A DNA stretch of 10,241 bases from Chlamydiota bacterium. Its GTDB lineage: Bacteria; Chlamydiota; Chlamydiia; Chlamydiales; Rhabdochlamydiaceae. Location of the stretch: NCBI GenBank assembly GCA_023269365.1, contig JAHFTN010000053.1, forward strand, positions 1 through 10,241. The letters are read 5' to 3'. The notes beneath the pieces were generated by a model. The model did no database searches. It had not been told where the DNA came from and was given only the letters and a program-made list of their open reading frames with translations. Shown one piece after another: positions 1-6,646 of this stretch (positions within the stretch are counted from its first letter, which is position 1; each line of letters starts with the position of its first letter). A program made the position numbers and the translations under genes.

Positions 1-1170
1 GCTCTTCTCCTTCCCACGACAACGCCCCTCATCTTCTCTTGTTTTACAATGAACAAAAGGGGGAAGGCCACTGGGCTTAATAAAGCCATCGGAGCGGTTT
101 TCCTATGCGCAGGACCCCTTGTTGGAGGATTTTTAACTACCTACTTCGGTTGGCGCTATGTCTTTTGGATCAACCTTCCCATCGGGGTCTGTGGTTTACT
201 CCTTGCCCTGAGCACTCTTCCCTTTTTTCCCAAAAAAAAAGAGCCTTTTGACATTCCTGGATTTGTGCTATTTTCCTTTGGCATCACCTCTATTGTACTT
301 CTGTTCATGCAGACACGTGTCTGGGGATGGATTTCATTCCCCTCTTTCTTCTTCCTAGTCTTTAGTGTCACTGCCTTTGCATGGCTCTACCTGCGTCGCC
401 ATCGTCCCAACGCTACATTCATTAACTTCTCTTTAATCCTAAAACGCTCATTTCTTATAGGGACAAGCACCCTATTTTTTACTAGCTTTGTAGGGATCTT
501 GATTATTTTTTTCGCAGTCTATTTTCAAACTGTTTTAGGATTTTCTGCTATCAAAGCTGGAGGATACATCTTTATTGGCAATAGTCCCGCACTCATCTCT
601 CCTACCCTTGCAGGCCATCTCATCGACCGCTACGGATCAAGACTCCCTCTTCTGATCGGATTTAGCTTAATTTTTGTCTCACTATTATGGTTTTCCCTCG
701 TTTTAAATCACGCAAATGTCGGACTTCTTGTTCCCTCTTTAGCCCTGTGGTCATTTGGGATGGGGATGATCCCCATCGCTTACACTCTTTTCATGCTTCG
801 AAACGTGGGGAAACACGTCAGTTCCTCTGCTATCGCTCTCATTAGCACCTATAAACAACTCAGCAGCACGTTGGGCCTAGCTTTATTTGGAGCACTGTAT
901 GTCTTCGTCTACGAACAAAATATCCATTTCAAACTTTCTGGTAAGACCCTTATTTCACAAGACAACCTAGAAGGGGTTCTTTCCCGTTCACAGAATGCTA
1001 CCCAGTATCTCGATCGACTCCCTCCTCAAGAAGCGAATGATATCGTGCAAGCTGCCAAAACAGCTTCCCTTCATGCGCTAGAGTATCTCACCCTCACTGG
1101 GACTTTATCTGTCATCATCCCTCTTGTTATCGTCTACGTATTTTTTAAACCTAAAAACGGTCGAGCTTAA
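1..1170 (+). CDS. MFS multidrug exporter, DHA2 (EmrB/QacA-like) type, 5' truncated by window edge
   Basis: Inner-membrane drug:proton antiporter of the major facilitator superfamily. The frame is open from base 1 without a stop. The first ATG, at 49, is internal: residues before it (ALLLPTTTPLIF) continue the segment that normally precedes motif C in this family, so the true start lies upstream. Downstream of that ATG come RGKATGL, the motif-C-like GPLVGG (residues 22-27 counted from the ATG at 49) and WRYVFWINLPIG (35-46), which are typical of 14-TM DHA2 proteins. I count about ten hydrophobic segments, which fits TM5-TM14. The protein ends in a short basic tail. Its stop codon overlaps that of the convergent pseudouridine synthase. 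The family call is firm; the substrate cannot be told from sequence. Confidence 0.88.
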   Translation, partial: ALLLPTTTPLIFSCFTMNKRGKATGLNKAIGAVFLCAGPLVGGFLTTYFGWRYVFWINLPIGVCGLLLALSTLPFFPKKKEPFDIPGFVLFSFGITSIVLLFMQTRVWGWISFPSFFFLVFSVTAFAWLYLRRHRPNATFINFSLILKRSFLIGTSTLFFTSFVGILIIFFAVYFQTVLGFSAIKAGGYIFIGNSPALISPTLAGHLIDRYGSRLPLLIGFSLIFVSLLWFSLVLNHANVGLLVPSLALWSFGMGMIPIAYTLFMLRNVGKHVSSSAIALISTYKQLSSTLGLALFGALYVFVYEQNIHFKLSGKTLISQDNLEGVLSRSQNATQYLDRLPPQEANDIVQAAKTASLHALEYLTLTGTLSVIIPLVIVYVFFKPKNGRA

Positions 1171-1192
1171 AAATACTCCGGAGCAAGCTCGA
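1161..1192 (-). terminator. Possible terminator hairpin at the convergent gene ends
   Basis: An 8-bp perfect inverted repeat, tcgagctt (1161-1168) and aagctcga (1185-1192), spans the overlapping stop codons of the exporter and the pseudouridine synthase. The loop itself contains the palindrome ctccggag. Read on the minus strand, the stem is followed two bases later by a run of five T (1157-1153), which could end the minus-strand operon. The 16-base spacer and the position inside coding sequence make this tentative. Confidence 0.35.
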
Positions 1193-1805
1193 ATACAAGG
1201 GGCTCTTTTGTCACAGGATGCTCGAAAGAAAGGCGACCGTGATGCAAAGCGATGGCACGCGGTTGAAATTCTAAACAGCCTCCATATTTTTCATCTCCCA
1301 TGATAGGATGACCTAAATGTGCAAACTGGATCCGAATCTGATGGTAGCGCCCCGTCTGCAGATCGATCATCACCAAAGAGGTCTCCTCATTTTTTTCCAG
1401 TACCTTGTAATAGAGACGCGCCAATTTCGCTTCTTTATGGGAAATATGGACAACCCTTGCTCTATGTTCATCATGGACGAGATAATCTTCTAAAAACCCC
1501 TCTTGTTGAGGGATGACCCCTTCCACTTTTGCAATGTAGGTTTTTTTGATCTCTTGGTTACGCATCTTCTCTTGCAGGCGAGACAGGGCTTTACTCGTCC
1601 TCGCAAAGAGGACAAGCCCACTTACAAGTTTATCGAGGCGATGGATCGGCTCTAAGAACACAAGGCCTGGCTTGCCAAATTCTTTCTTCAGCCACTCTTT
1701 GGCAAGGTCGGTTAAATTTTCTTGGGAGTTCCCATGAGGTTGCGTAGAGAGACCAGCTGGCTTTGCAACGACAAGGATATGGTTGTCACAAAATACAATT
1801 TTCAT
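1167..1805 (-). CDS. RluA-family RNA pseudouridine synthase (short form, no S4 domain)
   Basis: Isomerises specific uridines to pseudouridine in rRNA and/or tRNA. The 212-aa length is close to E. coli RluA and leaves no room for the N-terminal S4 domain of RluC/RluD. Diagnostic motifs are present: HRLDKxxSGLxxFA at about residues 55-68, with D58 as the expected catalytic aspartate; KTYIAKVEG (88-96); and GRYHQIRIQ (152-160) followed by GHPIMGDEKYGG. The ATG at 1805 forms an ATGA overlap with the stop of the upstream TrmH-family gene and is preceded by a strong AAGGGGAG ribosome site, so it is probably translationally coupled. It is the last gene of the RNA-modification cluster, and its stop overlaps that of the convergent exporter. 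The family is certain; the target uridine is unknown. Confidence 0.9.
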   Translation of the reverse strand: MKIVFCDNHILVVAKPAGLSTQPHGNSQENLTDLAKEWLKKEFGKPGLVFLEPIHRLDKLVSGLVLFARTSKALSRLQEKMRNQEIKKTYIAKVEGVIPQQEGFLEDYLVHDEHRARVVHISHKEAKLARLYYKVLEKNEETSLVMIDLQTGRYHQIRIQFAHLGHPIMGDEKYGGCLEFQPRAIALHHGRLSFEHPVTKEPLVFELAPEYF

Positions 1806-2608
1806 ACTCCCCTTCTTTGGCGAATCACTTCATAGAGTAGCAGCGTCGTTGCAGTCGCGACGTTAAGAGAATCGGCAACCCCTCGCATTGGGATGCGCAC
1901 GCGCAAATGCGCCGATTCCATCCAAAGTGAAGAAAGTCCCAACTGCTCTGTTCCGACAGCGATAGCTACACCCCCCGTTAGATCGACCTGTGTAAATTCT
2001 TTTTCAGCAGAAGGGGTCGAAGCTACGATCTGGATCGAGTGGGACGCTAACCAGCGCAACACCTCATCGCTTGTCGCCTCAATGACGGGAATGGTAAATA
2101 ACGTGCCTACACTAGCTCTGACGACGTTGGGGTTGTAGATATCTGTACAGCGATCGCAGACGATCACCCCATCGGCTCCTGCCGCATCCGCTGAGCGCAA
2201 GATGGTCCCTAAATTCCCCGGCTTCTCTATCGCTTCTGCCACCACAAAAAAGGGGGAAGCTTGAGTCATTTTTAAATCCTCAAAGGCATGTCGCATCTGA
2301 TGCGCTATAGCGACAAGCCCATCGGGCCGATCGCGGTAGGACAATTTTCTGAACACCGCCTCACTACAGGCCACGATGCTAACACCTTGGCGTTGAAGTT
2401 CTATGATGAGAGTCTCTTCATTGGAGCCTAAAAACAACGAACGGCAGAGAAAGAGAGTCTCAATTTTTACATCCCCCTTCACTGCCCGCGTAAGCTCTCT
2501 ATACCCCTCGATTAAAAATAGCCCTGTCTCATTTCTCTCTTTCCGATCAGAGAGTTTCACGGCTCTTTTAATTTTAGGGTTTTGTGCGCTTGTGATCTCT
2601 TCCATCAT
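1802..2608 (-). CDS. TrmH/SpoU-family RNA 2'-O-methyltransferase
   Basis: SAM-dependent ribose methyltransferase of the SPOUT fold, acting on rRNA or tRNA. With the start used here it is 268 aa. An N-terminal substrate-binding region (about 5-100, including LFLIEGYRELTRA) precedes the knotted catalytic domain (about 120-262). The three SpoU motifs are present: NLGTILRSADAAGADG (132-147), AVGTEQLGLS (217-226) and IPMRGVADSLNVATA (239-253). The frame can be extended to a TTG at 2635, but I prefer the ATG at 2608. It gives an ATGA overlap with the stop of the upstream methyltransferase, and GGGGA lies just before it; the adjacent ATG at 2605 has slightly better spacing. Its own stop overlaps the next start in the same way. 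Chlamydiae are recalled to have a SpoU gene next to a SAM methyltransferase, as here. Confidence 0.9.
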   Translation of the reverse strand: MMEEITSAQNPKIKRAVKLSDRKERNETGLFLIEGYRELTRAVKGDVKIETLFLCRSLFLGSNEETLIIELQRQGVSIVACSEAVFRKLSYRDRPDGLVAIAHQMRHAFEDLKMTQASPFFVVAEAIEKPGNLGTILRSADAAGADGVIVCDRCTDIYNPNVVRASVGTLFTIPVIEATSDEVLRWLASHSIQIVASTPSAEKEFTQVDLTGGVAIAVGTEQLGLSSLWMESAHLRVRIPMRGVADSLNVATATTLLLYEVIRQRRGV

Positions 2609-3429
2609 GTTCCCCATGTGACAAAACTCCCACAAGGAACTGCAAACCCATTTTTACAGGGCAAAATCATCTCTCCTGTTTGAATAGAGCCTTTTTTCAT
2701 CTTCTGGCTTAGAAGGTGCTGCATCACAAGCGGCGTCATTCCCGGCGTATGTGTTGTCAGAGTTAAAAACAACGCCTCCTCAGATAAGAGCTGGATGCAG
2801 AGGTCTAAGAGGGGATGGATGTCCTCCTCAATTTTAAACACTTCCCCCTGGGAACCTCTCCCAAAACTCGGCGGATCTAAGATGACCCCCTCATAACGCA
2901 CGCCGCGGCGAATCTCTCTTTGTAAAAATTTGGTCACATCATCCACGATCCAGCGGATCGGATGTGCGCTCAGGGCGTTGAGTTCCGCATTGTCTCGAGC
3001 CCACGCTATCATCCCTTTGGATGCATCGACATGACACACCTTGGCTCCCGCCTGAGAGCAAGCGAGCGTTGCCCCTCCCGAATAAGCAAATAGATTCAAT
3101 ACCTGCCCCCCTTTGTTGCGAGCTAGCGCCGTCTGCATCCCCTTCCACAGCAAGCTGTGTTCGGGAAAGACCCCTAAATGGCCAAAGTCGGTCGGGGCGA
3201 TCTTGAAACGCACCCCTGCGGTCTCTACAACCCAGCTCGTGGGCAATTTTGTCTTGAAGACCCAGCGGTTCCCTCCCTCCCGAGAGAAATACCCATCCGC
3301 CTCTTCCCACTCTTTTCTAGAAAGCTGGGGCTTCCATAGCGCCTGAGAGCAGGGCCTTGCAAACAAAAAGGGGCCAAATCGCTCCAGCTTTTGTTGGTTG
3401 CCGCTATCGATGAGTTCATACTTTTCCAT
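2605..3429 (-). CDS. Class I SAM-dependent methyltransferase, RlmI/RlmK-like catalytic domain
   Basis: Probable rRNA (cytosine or guanine base) methyltransferase of the COG1092/PF10672 type, 274 aa. Visible motifs are FGHLGVFPEHS (82-92), the SAM-binding motif I VLNLFAYSGGATLACSQAGA (110-129), the acidic residue of motif II in HVDAS (133-137), an acidic DD at 163-164, and the catalytic-loop signature LDPPSFGRG (184-192). E. coli RlmI is longer because of an N-terminal PUA domain; this protein lacks one, so it resembles the catalytic part only. It begins 71 nt after the stop of cinA and its stop overlaps the start of the TrmH-family gene. Its neighbours, another RNA methylase and a pseudouridine synthase, support an RNA substrate. 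The exact base modified is not known. Confidence 0.85.
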   Translation of the reverse strand: MEKYELIDSGNQQKLERFGPFLFARPCSQALWKPQLSRKEWEEADGYFSREGGNRWVFKTKLPTSWVVETAGVRFKIAPTDFGHLGVFPEHSLLWKGMQTALARNKGGQVLNLFAYSGGATLACSQAGAKVCHVDASKGMIAWARDNAELNALSAHPIRWIVDDVTKFLQREIRRGVRYEGVILDPPSFGRGSQGEVFKIEEDIHPLLDLCIQLLSEEALFLTLTTHTPGMTPLVMQHLLSQKMKKGSIQTGEMILPCKNGFAVPCGSFVTWGT

Positions 3430-3438
3430 AGGGGGACT

Positions 3439-3458
3439 ATCCTAGCAGGATCTAGGAT
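3439..3458. other. Small inverted repeat between cinA and the methyltransferase
   Basis: The 71-nt gap contains atcctag (3439-3445) and ctaggat (3452-3458), a 7-bp perfect inverted repeat with a 6-base loop, 10 bases upstream of the methyltransferase start. No T-run follows on either strand, so it does not look like an intrinsic terminator. It could be an operator or leader hairpin, or chance. I see no convincing promoter in the gap, so read-through from cinA is possible. Confidence 0.25.
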
Positions 3459-3500
3459 TAGGATTCGAGGAAATTTGCACAACAGGTAATAAAAATTTCA

Positions 3501-4733
3501 CTATATATTTAGTAGGGGAAACGCAGGAATCCCCTTAACGATTTTGCGCCACAAAGCCCCCAGCAAATACTGGGAAGAAGTGAAAATGCGCGTCTCGCGA
3601 TTCCCCAACACCTTAAATGAGCCCACATCAGGAACTTTTCCCCTCTCCCCTAGGGCAGCAAAGACGGTTCCGAGGGGTTTATCTGGGGCACCTCCACTCG
3701 GCCCCGCAATGCCAGAGACGGCAATCGCGTAATCTGCCTCTGTACAGCGAAACACCCCTAGAAGCATCTCTTGAACGACCTCAGCGCTCACAGCGCCCTG
3801 TGAAGCAAGGGTGGCTTCAGACACCCCCAGAAGAGAGTGTTTCATCCCATTCGAATAGGTCACCAACGACCCCAAGAAATACGCTGAAGAGCCGGCAATT
3901 GCAGTCACACAGGAGGCCACCCTCCCCCCTGTACACGATTCGGCGCAGGCCAATGTTTTTCCTTGCGCAATGCATGCCACTTGGAGCGCTTCTGCAATAC
4001 TTGTAGCCTCATAGCGGTACTCTCCAAAGCGCAAGAGGAGATCGCCCTCAAAAGCACGAAGCTGTTTTTCTTGTAGGGAGGTAAGGATTACGCTTACTGT
4101 ACCGTGAGCTGGATAAATTCCCACCTCTACAGCAGGATAAAGAGAAGAGAGCTTGCGCAAATGGGGATCGAGTAAACTCTCAAATACCAAACAAAAATGC
4201 AGAGGAACCCTATGTTTAGCAGGAACGGGAAACCTTTTTTGGATATAGGGAAAAGCCGCTTCCAAAAATAAAGGCTCCATCTCTTTGGGAACGCCCGGGA
4301 GCAAAATCAACGTCTTGCCTCCTTCTGAAAAAAGAAGCCCCGGAGCTGAGCCCACTTTATTTTTCAAGGGGGTTGCCTTGGTAGGGATCCTCGCCTGGTC
4401 TTCAACGGCAAAGAACCTCCCCGGATAACGCTCCCGCAGCTCTTCTTTAATCTCCTCATCAATACGAAAACCCGATTGAAACAACTCCGCTGCCACTTCC
4501 CTTGTCTCATCATCGAGGGTCGGGCCCAAACCCCCTGTCGCAATGACAAGATCTGAGCGAGCAAGGGCTTCTTTCAATCCACGCAATAGAGGCACTCTCT
4601 CATCGGGAAGTGTTGTCTGCAAACAAACTCGATACCCCTCGCACTCAAGACGCGCGCATAAAAAAGCCGCATTCGTATTGACGATGCGTCCCGTTAACAG
4701 CTCACTCCCAATCGATACAATTTCAATCTGCAT
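3501..4733 (-). CDS. cinA: CinA: MoCF-like domain fused to PncC nicotinamide-nucleotide amidase domain
   Basis: Competence/damage-inducible CinA family, full-length two-domain form (410 aa). The N-terminal MoCF-type domain (about 1-170) has GSELLTGRIVNTNAAFL (9-25), the TGGLGPTLDD signature (67-75) and LLPGVPKEME (144-153). A central linker domain follows. The C-terminal PncC domain (about 245-402) has AESCTGG (264-270), GSSAYFLGSLVTYSNGMK (281-298) and SGIAGPSGG (340-348) followed by KPLGTV. In characterised members the PncC domain deamidates NMN in pyridine-nucleotide salvage, and the N-terminal domain can hydrolyse ADP-ribose-type pyrophosphates. The frame extends to a TTG at 4751, but the ATG at 4733 is preceded by AGAGG at 5-nt spacing. 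That ribosome site abuts the tip of a palindromic repeat element. Confidence 0.95.
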   Translation of the reverse strand: MQIEIVSIGSELLTGRIVNTNAAFLCARLECEGYRVCLQTTLPDERVPLLRGLKEALARSDLVIATGGLGPTLDDETREVAAELFQSGFRIDEEIKEELRERYPGRFFAVEDQARIPTKATPLKNKVGSAPGLLFSEGGKTLILLPGVPKEMEPLFLEAAFPYIQKRFPVPAKHRVPLHFCLVFESLLDPHLRKLSSLYPAVEVGIYPAHGTVSVILTSLQEKQLRAFEGDLLLRFGEYRYEATSIAEALQVACIAQGKTLACAESCTGGRVASCVTAIAGSSAYFLGSLVTYSNGMKHSLLGVSEATLASQGAVSAEVVQEMLLGVFRCTEADYAIAVSGIAGPSGGAPDKPLGTVFAALGERGKVPDVGSFKVLGNRETRIFTSSQYLLGALWRKIVKGIPAFPLLNI

Positions 4734-4738
4734 AAAAG

Positions 4739-4743
4739 CCTCT
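4739..4743 (-). promoter_or_regulatory. cinA ribosome binding site
   Basis: AGAGG on the minus strand, 5 nt before the ATG at 4733. It decides the cinA start against the upstream TTG at 4751. Its outer base is also the first base of the palindromic element, so the element sits as close to cinA as it can without removing the ribosome site. Confidence 0.6.
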
Positions 4744-4915
4744 ATACCCAAACAACTTCAAATGTGGGTTTTCCTCAAGGAGTTGCCCTGAATTTGGTCC
4801 AGGCGAAGCCGACATCGAAGCAGCTCAACTCGAATGAGTTGGGCGATGCAGATGGGACCAAATTCAGTGGCTAACGACGCTGAGGAAAACCAACGTTTGA
4901 AGTTGTTTGGGTATA
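4743..4915. repeat. 173-bp palindromic MITE-like element (repeat family A, full copy)
   Basis: Terminal inverted repeats of 35 bp (4743-4777 and 4881-4915) match at 33 of 35 positions. Two further nested inverted repeats lie inside: tgaatttggtcc (4789-4800) against 4855-4866, 12 of 12, and a central 9-bp stem (4823-4831 with 4836-4844, one G-T pair) with loop gaat. As single-stranded DNA or RNA the element would fold into one long interrupted hairpin. It has no coding capacity. A half copy occurs at 10075-10158. The tips read tatacccaaac; TA on both sides would fit a TA target-site duplication, but this cannot be separated from the tip sequence. It occupies most of the gap between the 236-aa gene and cinA. 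Confidence 0.85.
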
Positions 4916-4980
4916 TACCATAACGCTACCGTTATACTCAAAGCTCTTTGTTCATGAACGAGAATCGCCGTGATGACTCA

Positions 4981-5008
4981 TTTTTTTTCGCTTTCTAGCG
5001 AAAGAAAA
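4981..5008. other. A/T-rich hairpin downstream of the 236-aa gene
   Basis: tttcgct and agcgaaa pair around the loop ttct, with A-T pairs extending the stem to about 12 bp (4981-4992 with 4997-5008, one G-T). It lies 5 nt beyond the stop of the 236-aa gene. On the minus strand the stem ends in an A-run and is not followed by T, so it is not a standard Rho-independent terminator. It may protect the 3' end of the transcript. A second small hairpin, ataacg/cgttat, lies at 4920-4935. Confidence 0.3.
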
Positions 5009-5013
5009 ACTTT

Positions 5014-5724
5014 CTACACAGGCAACGTGATTACCTCAATCCCCTGAGCTTTGAGCTGAGGATGAGATCCCACCCATGACAGAGCCCATTTCCCTATGCG
5101 CATCGGGACATTCGTTTTCACCCCTTCTACGATGAAAGGGGTCGGCACTGTGTGGGAACGGATCCAACGCAGAAATGTAGAAAAAAGGGCGCTATTGACA
5201 AACCGCTCTGCATCATTGACTTTGACGACCCCTCTTGTTTTAGGATCTTGGAACAGTTGCGGGTAGGAAAACTGCAGACCCCAAGAGATACTCTCTTTGC
5301 TAAACACCATCGGATGAAATTTTTTGTCCAATGTCGAATAAAACAAGTGGTGCGCTTGGAGCTGAATCACAGGCATGAGCGGTTTAATAAGATGACGATC
5401 CTTTCCTAACTCCATCGCATAAAAAGCCTCTAGCGTCCGAGAGAGGGCGCAAGAAAACACCTGCCTAAATCTCTCGACAGGTGGAACAAGGCCTTGTTTT
5501 AACAAGGCGACATACTCTGTGTAAACTTCTAGAAAAGAGGCGATAGACACCACCCCCTCTTCAGAGGGGACAGGCCCACTTACAGACACGAGATAAAATG
5601 GAGAAAGCGCCTCAAGCAACGCCTCCATCTCTTTGCTATCGAGCAGCACCTGCGTTTTTAGCCATTTTGAGACTTGCAATAACCCTTCTACTTGGGGTGT
5701 ACTTTGGCGAAAGAGGGTAGACAT
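5014..5724 (-). CDS. Hypothetical protein, last gene of the nrdR-dksA-lspA cluster
   Basis: I do not recognise this 236-aa protein. It looks soluble: no signal peptide, no membrane segment, and no catalytic motif I can name. The N-terminal third is rich in leucine and glutamate and probably helical (LLQVSKWLKTQVLLDSKEME, about 15-34, then VSIASFLEVYTEYVALLKQG). The C-terminal half is mixed with many aromatic residues, ending in IRIGKW-like MRIGKWALSWVGSHPQLKAQ (about 207-226) and a short beta-like IEVITLPV tail. The ATG at 5724 directly follows the lspA stop (0 nt), with no clear ribosome site, so translational coupling to lspA is likely. Codon use and composition look like its neighbours. 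It is a real gene by length, context and tight spacing, probably conserved only within Chlamydiae. Confidence 0.75.
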   Translation of the reverse strand: MSTLFRQSTPQVEGLLQVSKWLKTQVLLDSKEMEALLEALSPFYLVSVSGPVPSEEGVVSIASFLEVYTEYVALLKQGLVPPVERFRQVFSCALSRTLEAFYAMELGKDRHLIKPLMPVIQLQAHHLFYSTLDKKFHPMVFSKESISWGLQFSYPQLFQDPKTRGVVKVNDAERFVNSALFSTFLRWIRSHTVPTPFIVEGVKTNVPMRIGKWALSWVGSHPQLKAQGIEVITLPV

Positions 5725-6267
5725 TTAAGAAGATTTTCTTTCTTTGGGCTTCGGCGATTTTTTTGAAACGGATTTGGATACAAGCGCCTCTGCTAAAAGC
5801 AGGACGATCCCCAAGAAGATTATACTATCTGCGATATTAAAGACAGGGTAGGAATATCCCCATAAAATGAAATAAAACATATCGACCACATGGCCATAGA
5901 CAAAATAATCGACGACATTAGAAAGCGCTCCTACCGTCACAAGCAACAAACTCCACTTGCGGTAGCGGCTCGCTTTAGCAAAAATAAGGTAAGCGATCAA
6001 GCCCCCGATGAGAGCTACGCGTACATAAAGGAGGTAATCTTGCACAGAAGAGAAGATCCCCCAGGCAGCGCCCTTATTCATCACGTGCACAAGGCAAAAG
6101 TCGATCCCGTGCCAATTTCTAAATACCTCTATCCCCCCGAAAGGATACAGGGGCATGCAAGACGCTGCCAGAGGCAACTGGTGGTGCACATACGCTTTTA
6201 GGGCGGCATCGGCACCAAAAAGAAAAAGCATCACGAATACACAAAAGGCAATAGACTTCCAAGACAT
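5725..6267 (-). CDS. lspA: Lipoprotein signal peptidase (signal peptidase II)
   Basis: Inner-membrane aspartyl protease that removes the signal peptide from lipid-modified prolipoproteins before the +1 cysteine. It is 180 aa, a usual length, with four hydrophobic segments (about 5-26, 75-97, 104-122 and 140-163) and a basic cytoplasmic tail (KSVSKKSPKPKERK). Conserved blocks are NKGAAWGIFS (64-73), LSNVVDYFVYGHVVDM (115-130) and FNIADSIIFLG (143-153). The two catalytic aspartates should be D129 and D147. The residue after D120 is Tyr where most homologues have Arg. It starts 2 nt after the dksA-like stop and abuts the 236-aa gene. Chlamydiae are recalled to keep the order nrdR-dksA-lspA. Confidence 0.95.
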   Translation of the reverse strand: MSWKSIAFCVFVMLFLFGADAALKAYVHHQLPLAASCMPLYPFGGIEVFRNWHGIDFCLVHVMNKGAAWGIFSSVQDYLLYVRVALIGGLIAYLIFAKASRYRKWSLLLVTVGALSNVVDYFVYGHVVDMFYFILWGYSYPVFNIADSIIFLGIVLLLAEALVSKSVSKKSPKPKERKSS

Positions 6268-6269
6268 GC

Positions 6270-6635
6270 TTATAGGAGCCCTTTTTCAAATTTCTCTTGC
6301 GATTGCACCGTCATCGTGGCGTAAGGGATCGCCTCTAGGCGAGGCAAGGGGATCGGTTCGCCCGAGATATCACAGATCCCATAGGTTCCGTCTGCCACCT
6401 TTTCCAGAGCCCTTTCAATTTGGCGCAAGATGTCGAATTCTTTACTTGTTACCTCGAGAGTGACGGTGCGATCAAAATCGTCTGTCCCCTCATCAGCTTG
6501 ATGTTGAGAATAGCCTTTGGAAGCCACTTCACTTTTCACATTTTCTGTCGTATCGCGAATCACATTTGTCAGTTGATTTCGCATCTCTTCTAACCGCTTC
6601 CTAAAACGCTCAACATCTGTTTTTTTCAAAGCCAT
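6270..6635 (-). CDS. dksA: DksA/TraR-family transcription factor lacking most zinc-finger cysteines
   Basis: DksA proteins enter the secondary channel of RNA polymerase and modulate initiation, often with ppGpp. This 121-aa protein has an N-terminal coiled coil (about 5-80). The tip DDFDR (52-56) keeps the D-x-x-D-R of the E. coli tip (D71, D74, R75), while the following Ala is replaced by Thr. The C-terminal globular part is clear: YGICDISGEPIPLPRLEAIP (85-104). Only one of the four zinc ligands remains (C88); the others align to S91, T109 and S112. It should therefore fold without zinc, as reported for cysteine-poor DksA paralogues elsewhere. It lies 11 nt after nrdR and 2 nt before lspA. 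The start ATG at 6635 has AAAGGA unusually close to it. The family is sure; true DksA function is inferred. Confidence 0.88.
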   Translation of the reverse strand: MALKKTDVERFRKRLEEMRNQLTNVIRDTTENVKSEVASKGYSQHQADEGTDDFDRTVTLEVTSKEFDILRQIERALEKVADGTYGICDISGEPIPLPRLEAIPYATMTVQSQEKFEKGLL

Positions 6636-6646
6636 ATCCTTTTTCT

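Noticed and set aside
2609..2635. Upstream TTG start for the TrmH-family gene
   Set aside because: The ATG at 2608 gives an ATGA overlap matching the next junction in the same operon, and the extra residues match nothing expected.
2939..3310. 123-codon minus-strand frame overlapping the methyltransferase in another frame
   Set aside because: The overlapping frame carries all methyltransferase motifs; this one is Gly/Arg-rich without any motif.
3617..4006. 129-codon plus-strand open frame inside cinA
   Set aside because: It is antisense to the conserved PncC domain of cinA; its Pro/Arg/Ser-rich composition is typical of a shadow frame.
4734..4751. Upstream TTG start for cinA
   Set aside because: The ATG at 4733 has a well-placed AGAGG site, and the family begins with the MxIEIVSIGSE block right there. 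The upstream codons lie in the ribosome site and repeat tip.
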